The position numbers and the translations under genes were made by a program. DNA of 46,594 bases from NCBI GenBank assembly GCA_012838315.1, contig DUPM01000161.1:1-46594 (forward strand), given 5' to 3'. Below, in pieces: positions 20,222 to 30,539 of the stretch. This DNA is from Clostridiaceae bacterium. GTDB lineage: Bacteria; Bacillota; Clostridia; Saccharofermentanales; Saccharofermentanaceae. The notes beneath the pieces were generated by a model. The model did no database searches, was not told where the DNA came from, and worked only from the letters and a program-made list of their open reading frames with translations. The number at the start of each line of letters is the position of its first letter. The stretch's first letter is position 1.

Positions 20222-20291
20222 CATGAGGTATTTCGCCGGCAGTGTCAACGAGACATCCGGTGTTCTCAATAAAAACTCGGAGGAACAACGT

Positions 20292-20537
20292 ATGCCAAAG
20301 CAAGAAATCACATCTGAGATCATTAAGGAGATCGGCATCCTTTCCAGCGGCAAGTCCGGTTGGAATCGCGAAGTCAACATTGTCCGGTGGAATGGCGGAA
20401 AAGCCAAACTCGACATTCGTGACTGGGGACCGGAACACGATAAAGCACGTAAGGGCATTACATTGAGCTCGGAAGAAGTCGCGGTTCTCAAGGAGATTCT
20501 AGCGGACTACGATCCCTATGAGGCAGATGAATATTAA
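20292..20537 (+). CDS. YdbC/PC4-like single-stranded-DNA-binding protein
   Basis: An 81-residue protein matching the PC4-fold YdbC family, small ssDNA-binding proteins of Firmicutes. The core is GWNREVNIVRWNGGKAKLDIRDWGPEHDKARKGITLSSEEV in two pieces, with the helix EVAVLKEILADY at the end. The ATG at 20292 has CGGAGG 7-8 bases upstream; the frame's earlier starts have none. It opens a group with a membrane protein and ligA, hinting at DNA repair or replication, though this is inference. Confidence 0.85.
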   Translation: MPKQEITSEIIKEIGILSSGKSGWNREVNIVRWNGGKAKLDIRDWGPEHDKARKGITLSSEEVAVLKEILADYDPYEADEY

Positions 20538-20549
20538 TCGAGGCTCAAT

Positions 20550-21179
20550 ATGAAAAGCGGATTAAGGGGACTTATCGTCTCAATATTGTTGTTCGTCCTT
20601 TGGGGCACGGTTATTGCCGGTCCTTTTCGGTATTTAGCTTATGCATTCAAAAGTTTGGTGAGCGGCGCATTCGCGACTATCGGTATTAAGGGCACCGCAT
20701 CTGGGTTTTTGATGCCCGTCATCCTTGTCATTATTACTGTCATATATCTCTTGATTAGTGCGCGTAAATCTGCTGAGTATATGGCCGGACTGGGTGCGGC
20801 AATCAGCATTTTCTATTATTTATTTATATGCTTTAAGAACAGAAGTTTCGACGGTCTTGCATTCCCGGTTGCACTTGGGCTCGCAGTTGCGTTGATATTT
20901 ATACTTATGCATTTCGAGAAAGGCAATCTTTGGCTCGGAGATGCGTATTTTTATGCCATCCCGGTCATGTTATTCTATGAGCTTGTGATGGTGCCGCTGT
21001 ATAGAATCCTTAATGTTAAAGGAAATCCATTGAACCCGTTCATTCAGGTTCCGACAAAAGGGATGATCTCAGATATCGGTGATTTGCTGGGTATTCCTAT
21101 GATTGTGTGGGGCGTATTTGTATTTATACTATTATTGCTCCCGATTTTGTACTTTTCGAAAGAACGTAAAAATGGCTGA
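20550..21179 (+). CDS. Integral membrane protein, function unknown
   Basis: A 209-residue protein with about six hydrophobic segments (starting LIVSILLFVLWGTVIAGPF, then FLMPVILVIITVIYLLI) and a short basic tail KERKNG. Between segments 4 and 5 is a polar loop with HFEKGNLWLGDAYF, and between 5 and 6 PTKGMISDIGDLLG. No family comes to mind. The ATG has GAGG 6 bases upstream and begins 12 bases after the YdbC-like gene; ligA follows 24 bases later, so all three are likely co-transcribed. Confidence 0.75.
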   Translation: MKSGLRGLIVSILLFVLWGTVIAGPFRYLAYAFKSLVSGAFATIGIKGTASGFLMPVILVIITVIYLLISARKSAEYMAGLGAAISIFYYLFICFKNRSFDGLAFPVALGLAVALIFILMHFEKGNLWLGDAYFYAIPVMLFYELVMVPLYRILNVKGNPLNPFIQVPTKGMISDIGDLLGIPMIVWGVFVFILLLLPILYFSKERKNG

Positions 21180-23206
<2,027 letters not shown>

Positions 23207-23207
<1 letters not shown>

Positions 23208-23851
23208 TGTATTCGGACAAGGACGAATTGCGACAAATAATGCTGGAACAGAGATGCTCGTGCACTCAAGAGCAGGCCTTAATTGCCGGTGCTCGCATCT
23301 GGCAAAATATTGAATCGAAGCTTATTCCGGCTGTTCTCAAAAGGCATTCTTCAGAAGATTTTTCGGCTCATCATATTTGTGTTGGAACCTATTGCTCAGA
23401 CTCAACCGAACCTGATTTTTCTTGCATCATTTATCCGAAATCCACAGAGGATTCAACAGCTGTTTTGAAGCACATTTGTATTGCATTGCCGACGGTTCGC
23501 GGACAACAGTTAGTATTTAGAGTGCATGATCCAATGGTATCTCTTTGTCGCGGCAAATTGGGCATTTCGGAGCCCAAAGATTCCCAGCGTGTTGTATTGG
23601 CAAATGAGATTGATGTCTTGTTGGTACCAGGCGTTGCGTTCGATACGATTGGAGGGCGGCTCGGCAGAGGGGGCGGCTATTATGATCGATTTCTCTCATC
23701 GATTCCGGAAGACTCACTGCCACTATTGATTGGTGTTTGCCACGATTTTCAGCTGATTGATTATGTTCCGACGTATTTCGGAGATTTTCCGATGGACATT
23801 GTCGTCACTCCGGAGCGGTTCATTGACATTAGCGGTCGCTTCGTCAGATAA
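23207..23851 (+). CDS. 5-formyltetrahydrofolate cyclo-ligase family protein
   Basis: Turns 5-formyl-THF into 5,10-methenyl-THF with ATP, a folate salvage step. The 214-residue protein starts with the usual KDELRQIMLEQR-like helix and has the ATP-binding hallmark GGRLGRGGGYYDRFLSS, preceded by DVLLVPGVAFD. It is about 20 residues longer than usual because of an insert around residues 45-80. The ATG shares one base with the ligA stop (TGATG) and has GGAG 8 bases upstream. Confidence 0.9.
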
Positions 23852-23876
23852 TGTCATTATTGAGATGGAGGGGCAA

Positions 23877-24278
23877 ATGACCTATTTTTTTATTAATCTC
23901 GCATTTCACTTGATGATTTCCGTCGTGCTGTTCATTATACTTCGGCATTTCTTTATTAATAATCAGCAGCGGAAAAACAAGGTCTGGATTAGTTATTTTT
24001 TCCCGGTAGTTGCATCAATTATATTGCTGACTCAGGCATCATATTTTACTTTTCCCAGAGTGTTGGCCAGCGCAGAAATGATTCGTAATGACTTCAGCCT
24101 TCAGACAGGAACAGTTGAAGAGGTTGGGTTTTTGAATAATACACTCGTGATAGAAGGAGAAAAATACTACTTCAATCCAATGATTTATAAGCCCAAAGAG
24201 GGGGACTCGCTCATATATCAATCAACGAATTACGCACGATACATCGTGAAAATGAGTGTTTCAGATACTGCACAATAA
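23877..24278 (+). CDS. Small membrane protein, function unknown
   Basis: A 133-residue protein with two hydrophobic segments (LAFHLMISVVLFIILRHFF and YFFPVVASIILLTQASYF) and a C-terminal polar domain of about 75 residues rich in beta-prone stretches (TVEEVGFLNNTLVIEGEKYY). The latter probably lies outside the membrane. No family recognised. The ATG at 23877 follows GGAGGGG by 5 bases; the longer frame upstream overlaps the cyclo-ligase gene. It starts 25 bases after that gene and is likely the end of the operon. Confidence 0.7.
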   Translation: MTYFFINLAFHLMISVVLFIILRHFFINNQQRKNKVWISYFFPVVASIILLTQASYFTFPRVLASAEMIRNDFSLQTGTVEEVGFLNNTLVIEGEKYYFNPMIYKPKEGDSLIYQSTNYARYIVKMSVSDTAQ

Positions 24279-24350
24279 GCTTCCGTTTTTTCGGTTATAT
24301 CATGTTGAAAGATATCTCGGTCAATGTCAGAATAGGTCTTATCTTAAAGG

Positions 24351-24397
24351 CCGAAGGCTTATGCTTATATTAATCACATGACTTTTCATGCCTTCGG
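24351..24397 (+). repeat. Inverted repeat in the leader of the Spo0A-like gene
   Basis: CCGAAGGC (24351-24358) and GCCTTCGG (24390-24397) are perfect 8-bp arms 31 bases apart, ending about 10 bases before the ribosome site of the gene at 24418. It could form a leader stem-loop or mark two inverted binding sites. Confidence 0.4.
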
Positions 24398-24417
24398 AGA
24401 ATAATCCGGGAGGCAAT

Positions 24418-25020
24418 ATGACTAAGGTATTAACTTCAAAGACGACGACATCCTTTGGATACCAACCTGCGGAGAAGGAAGTTGGCTTCTATGTCGTATG
24501 TAGCGACAGAATGATATTGGATAATATTAATTCCCTAATGCGCAAGCGAGGACTTTTAGGAATCTCCGATACCGCAGGACGCGTTCACTATATGGTTGAT
24601 GCTAGGCGAGGCGTACCTTCGGTCGTCAATCGGATTACTGGCCAAGCGCTTAAGCAATTAGATTATTCATCTTTGTCAAACGCACAAATTATCGTAGCAG
24701 TGGATGAGGTGATGCAAAGGCATGGCCTGGACACCGTATTACTCGGGACGCGTATCTGTCGATATATTCTTATTCAAAGCACTCGGGACGTGTCGTTGAT
24801 GAGTTCAGTCACAAAGCGGGCCTACGGTCTTACCGCTGCCGAGTTTGGAATGACACCGACTCAAGTAGAGCGTAATTTGCGATATGCCTTTCGCAAGCTT
24901 CAGATATATCAGGACGGTCGACGGAATGCGTACATCCTCAACAAGCTTTTCTCGGAATTGCGTGATTATATTGTGGAGAGATACGATTGTGTGCCGTATC
25001 CGACGGATATGCTTCTTTAG
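24418..25020 (+). CDS. Spo0A C-terminal-domain transcription regulator without a receiver domain
   Basis: A 200-residue protein. Residues about 100-195 line up with the DNA-binding domain of Spo0A: GLDTVLLGTRICRYIL matches its GVPAHIKGYLYLREAI region, and VTKRAYGLTAAEFGMTPTQVERNLRYAF matches [28 protein letters not shown]. The N-terminal 90 residues contain VGFYVVCSDRMILDNINSLM, but no acidic pocket or phospho-accepting Asp of a response regulator receiver that I can place. So it is either a truncated Spo0A relative or a separate family. The ATG at 24418 has GGGAGG 5 bases upstream. It has its own leader with an inverted repeat and ends in a terminator shared with HU. Confidence 0.8.
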   Translation: MTKVLTSKTTTSFGYQPAEKEVGFYVVCSDRMILDNINSLMRKRGLLGISDTAGRVHYMVDARRGVPSVVNRITGQALKQLDYSSLSNAQIIVAVDEVMQRHGLDTVLLGTRICRYILIQSTRDVSLMSSVTKRAYGLTAAEFGMTPTQVERNLRYAFRKLQIYQDGRRNAYILNKLFSELRDYIVERYDCVPYPTDMLL

Positions 25021-25054
25021 TTCACTGTTTGAATCAGTTCGATAGAATAGAAAA

Positions 25055-25074
25055 AGCCTCACAAATGTGAGGCT
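25055..25074. terminator. Bidirectional terminator between the Spo0A-like gene and HU
   Basis: AGCCTCAC-AAAT-GTGAGGCT with A-rich sequence on the left and CTTATTT on the right, between convergent genes. Confidence 0.8.
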
Positions 25075-25103
25075 CTTATTTAAGACAAATATTGAAACAA
25101 GAA

Positions 25104-25379
25104 TTACTTGTTGACTTTGTCCTTCATACCTTTGCCGGCCTTGAATACAGGAGCGGTAGAAGCAGGAATGTTCATCGGCTCGCCAGTGCTGGGATTGCGG
25201 CCTTTGCGAGCAGCACGCTTCTTGGTCTCAAATGTTCCGAAACCAACTAAGACCACCTTCTCATTCTTGGAAAGGGCGTCAACAACTGCATCCAGTGTTG
25301 CGTTGATCGCTGCTTCTGATTCCTTCTTTGTTAGGGTTGTTGCCTGTGCAACTGCATCAATTAGGTCTGTTTTGTTCAT
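25104..25379 (-). CDS. hup: HU family nucleoid-associated DNA-binding protein
   Basis: A 91-residue histone-like protein that bends and compacts DNA as a dimer. It begins MNKTDLIDAVAQATTLTKKE and carries the family motif GFGTFETKKRAARKGRNP followed by TGEPMNIPA on the DNA-gripping arm. The ATG has GAAGGAGG 11 bases upstream and a strong promoter. It is transcribed alone. Confidence 0.97.
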   Translation of the reverse strand: MNKTDLIDAVAQATTLTKKESEAAINATLDAVVDALSKNEKVVLVGFGTFETKKRAARKGRNPSTGEPMNIPASTAPVFKAGKGMKDKVNK

Positions 25380-25420
25380 AATTACGTAGCCTCCTTCAGG
25401 CGAAATTCACATTGGCTATA

Positions 25421-25449
25421 ATCATACGGTCCAATATATGATGTGTCAA
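25421..25449 (-). promoter_or_regulatory. HU promoter
   Basis: Reading leftward: TTGACA (25444-25449), 17 bases, TATGAT (25421-25426). The remaining roughly 300 bases up to the DUF1858 gene at 25756 hold no open frame or strong repeat that I can support; a GATAAT-like -10 near 25710 may start the DUF1858 transcript. Confidence 0.75.
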
Positions 25450-25755
25450 GCCTTGCGTGTGTAATGTTGCTCAAATGAGCTAGACCTTGAGCACAAACGG
25501 CTGTAAACCGCCTGTAACATGCCTATTTTACTTCATTCTTGGACTTTTGCATAGGGGGAAAAGGTCTTATTCTTAAATAAACTGTATAAATTCTCGGGGA
25601 AATCCGTTAAATTCAATCCGGCTCGTCGTAATCTTTCGAAGTGATGTGACCTTTTCGGTAAAAACGATTTCCTTCGGACTTTCTCGCAGACTTATTGCGC
25701 CAATTCGAATCAGATGATAATGTTATATGCACAAGAATATTCGGAGGAGAACATT

Positions 25756-25962
25756 ATGAAGATAACAAAAGACATGATTATTGCAGATGTTTTGAATATG
25801 AATCGTGGTACGGTTCCGATATTCATGCAAAATGGGTTGCATTGTATGGGCTGTGTAATGGCCAGCGGTGAGACCATCGAAGAAGCATGTATGGTTCATG
25901 GCATGGATTGTGAAATCTTGCTTGACGAGTTGAACGATTTTTTTGATAAACAAGAGGCTTAA
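25756..25962 (+). CDS. DUF1858 family protein
   Basis: A 68-residue protein of the DUF1858 family, short helical proteins often found alone or fused to hybrid-cluster or redox proteins. It shows the typical pattern MKITKDMIIADVLNMN, then IFMQNGLHCMGCVMASGETIEEAC and an acidic C-terminal helix. The CxxC (HCMGC) is conserved and suggests metal or redox chemistry, though the function is unknown. The ATG at 25756 has CGGAGGAG before it; an upstream ATG in the same frame lacks a site. Confidence 0.88.
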   Translation: MKITKDMIIADVLNMNRGTVPIFMQNGLHCMGCVMASGETIEEACMVHGMDCEILLDELNDFFDKQEA

Positions 25963-26039
25963 GATTAATGCTTCTAGAATGATAGTGGCTCGCTTGCAAG
26001 ATAGTCATTATTTGTAAGCCGCTGGGTGTAAATTAGTTG

Positions 26040-28217
26040 CTATTCATTTGACTCTTCGGCGCTCGATTTATTGTTGTTGTTGCGGTTTGCTGCAGGGATA
26101 ATAACATGAAATCGAGTGCCTTTCTTTTCGACACTTTCGACCCATATCTTACCGTTGTGTTTATCAACAATGCTCTTAACAATGGATAAGCCAAGACCGG
26201 AACCGCTCTTGTTGACGGCGGCGTTCGCTGCACGATAAAAACGATCAAAGATATAGAGTTGCTCCGCTGTCGGGATGCCGATGCCGTTATCGCGGACGGT
26301 AAAGTGGATGGATTCTCCTCCGAGAAGCGCAGATTCTCGATACGCGGATACCTCTACGATCCCATCTTCTTCGGTATAGCGTAGCGCGTTGACGATAATA
26401 TTTTCGATGACGCGAAGCATACGATTCGGATCACCCATGATTGTTAGACTGTCGTTGTCCGGGAGGTCAAGAGTCAGCTGTTTGCCGCTACCTTCAGTCT
26501 CCATGACGTACAACTCAAAAAGACTCTCTATCATGTCTTTGAGGCTTATCGGCTGTTTGTCGAGTTTGGCGTTATCGGACTCCAGTCTTGTTAACTGGAC
26601 TAAATCGTCGATTAGTTGCTCCATTTGCACGCTTCTGGTGTGCATACTGCGCAAATAGGTCTCGAGGTTTTCCTGCGATATTTTGTTTTTGGAATTCATA
26701 ATCAGCTCGATGTAACCTCGGATTGCTGTGATTGGCGTTCTCAAATCGTGAGATACATTGGACATCATTTTTTTTCTTGCTTCTTCGTTTTTGATGAGCA
26801 TCTGATTTGCGTTAACCAATTCCGCGTTGACCTTCGTAATGCTTCCGGTTTTCTCCTGAACGGCGACTTCTAATTCTTGTGTAAACATCGAAATTTTTTC
26901 GAAATTTCGAACATAACGAATAGTGAAGTACATCGCTGTTCCGAAGACCAACACAACAACGCCAATAGAGTGTAGTGAAATGAAATAGACTTGCGGGGAA
27001 CGAATCAGAAGGGTGGAGAAAATAATGCTCGCAAGAACAGAAGATATCAAGTGAAAAGTGCCCTCTTTCGGGTGCCGTGGCGTCTTATACAAGACGCGAA
27101 AAAAGTTATAGAAATTAATGCCGGCGGCAAAAAGAGAATTTGCAACCAAAGTTGACGTCCGGTACAGAAGATGAGGTGCAATCCAATATGCGCTTAAAAA
27201 AGAGATCATCGCGACAAAAATGATGATGATATCCCAGTTTCGAATGCGTCCGAAAAAATCAAACTCTCTGGGGTAAATGGATGCGAAGTAAAGAGAAGTG
27301 ATAAACATCAGAAGAAAATAGAAGGTAACCTGAAGGAGTTTATTCCAACTCCCCGGCAAAGCGACAATAAATTTGTCGGATATTTCATACAATAGAGAAC
27401 AAATAATAATGAGTGTAAAATAAAAATACTTCTGTTTGTTTCGAAACGTAGCAGCAACGAAAAATCCTGCAATTATTATTAATAGTGAGAGCGTGATGAC
27501 CACGCAAATCCACATTTTCGAGATTGTTGAAATGGACTCCACCTGATCCGGAGTGCCCAGAGCCGGAGCAACGGTTATGCCGCCGATGGCAGAAGTGAAA
27601 TTAGCACAACTAACAACGATATCGATGTTTCCCAACTCATCCGGCTGCAAATTTACCCGTGAGTAAGTTTCCTGGTGGCGGTAATCGGCCGGATTGTCAG
27701 TGGCTTTCCCGATTTCTTTTACCAAAGTGCCATTAACGTAAATCTCAGCAGCGTAATTGATTTCTGGAAAATCCATCGACAATAAATCTGTGCCCTTCGG
27801 CACCTTCATTCGGAGGCGGTAGGTTCCTACGCCGTTATCACCAATGTAGCGTGAATCCATCAGGTTGCTCGATGGCTTAAGATTTGATGATGCCCAGCCT
27901 GCAGGTGAGATTGAGAAATTGGTATAGCTTGGATAGACCGTCTCGTCATGTTCGGAAAAATCGCTCGGCCTCAATAATTGATTGGGATAGAAATCCCAGC
28001 CGTGTTGCAGATAAACTCGACCGCGCTCTTCGAAGTTGTAATCGGATAAATCAAGTGCGCCGGATTTATCAAGACGAAATAACTCGCCGTGTCTCTGATT
28101 GGTCATAAACACAATCACAAACACGACGAGCAATAAAATCAGAAATACGATCGTCCGAACGAAAATCCGAAGGACGTTTCTTTTGTCCTTAATTCCTAGG
28201 TTGTCTATCTCTGTCAT
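26040..28217 (-). CDS. 7TM (DISM-type) sensor histidine kinase
   Basis: A 725-residue membrane sensor. A first membrane segment (residues 15-40) leads to an outside domain of about 190 residues with a beta-sandwich-like motif (GTYRLRMKVPKG, then EIYVNGTLVKEIG), resembling 7TMR-DISMED2 ligand domains. Seven hydrophobic segments follow (about 230-440), then a coiled coil, HisKA with phospho-accepting His490 in SNVSHDLRTPITAIRGY, and the ATPase domain with ENIIVNALRY, DNGIGIP (643-649) and GSGLGLS (672-). The ligand is unknown; this architecture is often tied to carbohydrate or other small ligands. It lies 18 bases downstream of its response regulator. The GGGAG before the ATG is close to the start, so a slightly later start is possible. 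Confidence 0.93.
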   Translation of the reverse strand: MTEIDNLGIKDKRNVLRIFVRTIVFLILLLVVFVIVFMTNQRHGELFRLDKSGALDLSDYNFEERGRVYLQHGWDFYPNQLLRPSDFSEHDETVYPSYTNFSISPAGWASSNLKPSSNLMDSRYIGDNGVGTYRLRMKVPKGTDLLSMDFPEINYAAEIYVNGTLVKEIGKATDNPADYRHQETYSRVNLQPDELGNIDIVVSCANFTSAIGGITVAPALGTPDQVESISTISKMWICVVITLSLLIIIAGFFVAATFRNKQKYFYFTLIIICSLLYEISDKFIVALPGSWNKLLQVTFYFLLMFITSLYFASIYPREFDFFGRIRNWDIIIIFVAMISFLSAYWIAPHLLYRTSTLVANSLFAAGINFYNFFRVLYKTPRHPKEGTFHLISSVLASIIFSTLLIRSPQVYFISLHSIGVVVLVFGTAMYFTIRYVRNFEKISMFTQELEVAVQEKTGSITKVNAELVNANQMLIKNEEARKKMMSNVSHDLRTPITAIRGYIELIMNSKNKISQENLETYLRSMHTRSVQMEQLIDDLVQLTRLESDNAKLDKQPISLKDMIESLFELYVMETEGSGKQLTLDLPDNDSLTIMGDPNRMLRVIENIIVNALRYTEEDGIVEVSAYRESALLGGESIHFTVRDNGIGIPTAEQLYIFDRFYRAANAAVNKSGSGLGLSIVKSIVDKHNGKIWVESVEKKGTRFHVIIPAANRNNNNKSSAEESNE

Positions 28218-28227
28218 CTCCCAGTCA

Positions 28228-28247
28228 CGACCGGATTATTCCGGTCG
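28228..28247 (-). repeat. Hairpin spanning the response-regulator stop codon
   Basis: Reading leftward, CGACCGG-AATAAT-CCGGTCG is a perfect 7-bp stem with a 6-base loop. The TAA stop of the response regulator is in the loop, and the sensor kinase start lies about 10 bases beyond. There is no T-run, so it is not a normal terminator; it could tune how much kinase is made relative to regulator, or protect the upstream message. Confidence 0.55.
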
Positions 28248-28943
28248 CAGGGTGTTGCGAATCGGAGGATAAGCAAATGAATAGCCGCTACCCCACTCAG
28301 TCTTTACAAAAAGAACATCCGGTGCTGCCTTTTCGAGCTTCTTGCGCAGATAACTGATATTAACCATAACCAGATGGTTATCACACATACCGTCATCACC
28401 CCATACAACAGAATAAATCCTGGAGAACGGTACGATTACGTTTGGTGTCTCAGCAAGAAGCCGAAGGATGTCAAACTCCCTATTGGTCAGGTGAACTACA
28501 TTGCCGCTCAAAATAACTTCGCGAGTCTTGATATTAATCGATAACGGCGGGAACTCCATAAGGAAGCCGTCAGTCGTCATGTTACGGCGAATGTGAGCAG
28601 ATACTCTTGCAGAAAGCTCTTGTAAGCTGTAAGGCTTAGTCATGTAGTCATCGCCACCGACTTTGAAGCCGGTAATCTTGTCTTCAAGCTGGTCGCGAGC
28701 AGATAAGAAGATAATCGGAGCCTTCGTGTAAACGCGAAGCTTTGATGGCAAATCGTAAGCGCTTCCGTCGGGAAGCATAATATCAAGTACAATACAGTCG
28801 AATGCGTTGGTTGCGACTTTCTCAAGTGCTTGTGTCATTGTTGTCGCAACATTAATCTCATAACCCTCATTCTCGAGATAAGCTCTGTTGACCTCAAGAA
28901 TATCGGTATCATCATCTACCAGGAGCAATCTGTGTTTAGCCAT
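28236..28943 (-). CDS. OmpR/PhoB family response regulator
   Basis: A 235-residue two-domain regulator. The receiver has the acidic pair DDD near residue 10, the phospho-accepting Asp54 in VLDIMLPDG, Ser81 and Lys103 (TKPYS). The C-terminal winged helix has LTNREFDILRLLAETPN and the final hairpin VKTEWGSGYSFA. It is the first gene of the leftward pair with the sensor kinase at 26040, which surely is its partner. The ATG has GGTGG/GAAGG upstream. Targets are unknown. Confidence 0.95.
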   Translation of the reverse strand: MAKHRLLLVDDDTDILEVNRAYLENEGYEINVATTMTQALEKVATNAFDCIVLDIMLPDGSAYDLPSKLRVYTKAPIIFLSARDQLEDKITGFKVGGDDYMTKPYSLQELSARVSAHIRRNMTTDGFLMEFPPLSINIKTREVILSGNVVHLTNREFDILRLLAETPNVIVPFSRIYSVVWGDDGMCDNHLVMVNISYLRKKLEKAAPDVLFVKTEWGSGYSFAYPPIRNTLRPE

Positions 28944-29125
28944 AACTTCACCACCTTCATAGTGTCGAGGCGTCTAGTCAACGCCACCGCAAATCAAAAA
29001 CCTCTAAGCAGCTGTTTTCTAAATTATATACCAACTTGTCAAATAATAAAAGATGAGCAACATCATCAAATCGAATAATATTGACGCTTCTTGAAAACAA
29101 ACGGTGAACGTGGTACCCTGGAAAA

Positions 29126-29137
29126 GAACAAAAGTTC
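29126..29137 (+). promoter_or_regulatory. LexA/DinR (SOS) box upstream of dinB
   Basis: GAAC-AAAA-GTTC, followed by G, fits the Gram-positive SOS box CGAACnnnnGTTCG on all eight core bases. It lies 44 bases before the chosen GTG start of dinB, where a LexA operator would be expected. No LexA gene is in the window. Confidence 0.6.
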
Positions 29138-29180
29138 GATATTAGAAGCATTAATTTATGAATATACCGGAGGCGTACCT

Positions 29181-30473
29181 GTGGAGCGCACCATTCTGCA
29201 TATTGATCAGAATTGTTTTTTTGCGTCGGTGGAGATGTTGAATCGTCCGGAGCTTCGCGATGTCCCGATGGCCGTTGGTGGCGATGCCAACAAACGACAC
29301 GGTATTATTTTGGCCAAGAATCAGAAGGCGGCCGCCTATGGCGTGAAGACGGCCGAAGCCTTATGGCAGGCGAAGGAAAAATGCCCCTCGCTGGTCATCG
29401 TGCCCGGACATTACCAGCAATATGAATATTATTCACGATTGCTATTTGAACTCTATTGCACGTATACAGATCGTGTTGAGCCATATGGATTAGACGAGTG
29501 TTGGTTGGATTTGACAGGGACACAGTCCGCTGTAGATCCTGTGGCGACAGCCGATGAAATTCGAGACAAAGTACAGCGTCTTTATGGATTGACATGTTCC
29601 GTCGGTGTCAGTTTTAACAAGAGCATCGCAAAACTGGGCTCGGACTATAAAAAGCCGAATGCAACAACTTATATTCCCGAATCAGAACTAAAGCGCATGG
29701 TATGGCCGTTGCCGGTTGAAGCACTGCTTTTCGTCGGGCGGTCAACGCAGCGCAAGCTTAACAGAATCAATATTAAGAGCATTGGAGATCTTGCGCGCAT
29801 GTCGCTTTCATATATTGAAGAATATCTTGGTCGTAACGGCGTAAGTCTTTGGAGATGTGCCAACGGCATCGATCCGACGCCTGTGCGGAGTTATAATGCT
29901 AAACGTGATATTAAGTCTGTCGGGAACAGCACAACAACTGCCAGAGATATGTTGAATGATCAAGATGTTTGGCATACAGTCGTTGCGTTATCTGACCAGG
30001 TTGCGACACGGTTAAGAAAGTACCAACGTCGAGCGCAGACAATCCAGATATGGGTTAGAGATGCATCGCTTGAACATTACGAAAAGCAGAGGCGCTTGCC
30101 TTTTCCTACAGATTCGGCCGATGAGATCGCCAAGGTAGCAATGCTGCTTTTCAGGGAGAGTTATGATTGGGATAAGCCTGTTCGAAGTTTGGGCGTTCGC
30201 GGAACGCAACTATCAGAGGAAGCAAGTCCATCTCAATTGAGTTTGTTTGATATGGCACCGCATCATGATCAATCCAATGTAGATCGGGTTTTTGATACGC
30301 TTCGCATGCAATTCGGAGAACATATTATCAAAAAAGCGGTTCAACTTCAGTGTGACCCCAAACTCATAGAAAATGGTCAGACGAGAGACACGCCCGGAGG
30401 GTTTTCTGCACTCAACGGGCTCGACAGGAAAAGCAGACACCAGATTCAGTCGGAAAGTCTGACTATTGAATAA
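29181..30473 (+). CDS. dinB: DNA polymerase IV (Y family)
   Basis: An error-prone lesion-bypass polymerase of 430 residues. It opens with ERTILHIDQNCFFASVE, carries the catalytic acidic pair in PYGLDECWLDL, and has SFNKSIAKLGSDYKKPNA, a helix-hairpin-helix (TQRKLNRINIKSIGDLARM) and a little-finger domain. A beta-clamp-binding motif, SQLSLFD, lies near residue 380. A longer frame starts with TTG at 29091, but the GTG at 29181 has GGAGG 7 bases upstream and starts where family members start. The SOS box at 29126 would otherwise lie inside the gene, which also supports the GTG. Confidence 0.93.
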   Translation: MERTILHIDQNCFFASVEMLNRPELRDVPMAVGGDANKRHGIILAKNQKAAAYGVKTAEALWQAKEKCPSLVIVPGHYQQYEYYSRLLFELYCTYTDRVEPYGLDECWLDLTGTQSAVDPVATADEIRDKVQRLYGLTCSVGVSFNKSIAKLGSDYKKPNATTYIPESELKRMVWPLPVEALLFVGRSTQRKLNRINIKSIGDLARMSLSYIEEYLGRNGVSLWRCANGIDPTPVRSYNAKRDIKSVGNSTTTARDMLNDQDVWHTVVALSDQVATRLRKYQRRAQTIQIWVRDASLEHYEKQRRLPFPTDSADEIAKVAMLLFRESYDWDKPVRSLGVRGTQLSEEASPSQLSLFDMAPHHDQSNVDRVFDTLRMQFGEHIIKKAVQLQCDPKLIENGQTRDTPGGFSALNGLDRKSRHQIQSESLTIE

Positions 30474-30539
30474 ATAATATGGTTAACATAAGATTACATC
30501 AAGAATAATTGCATTCTGAAATGGAGGCGGGGTACTCGT

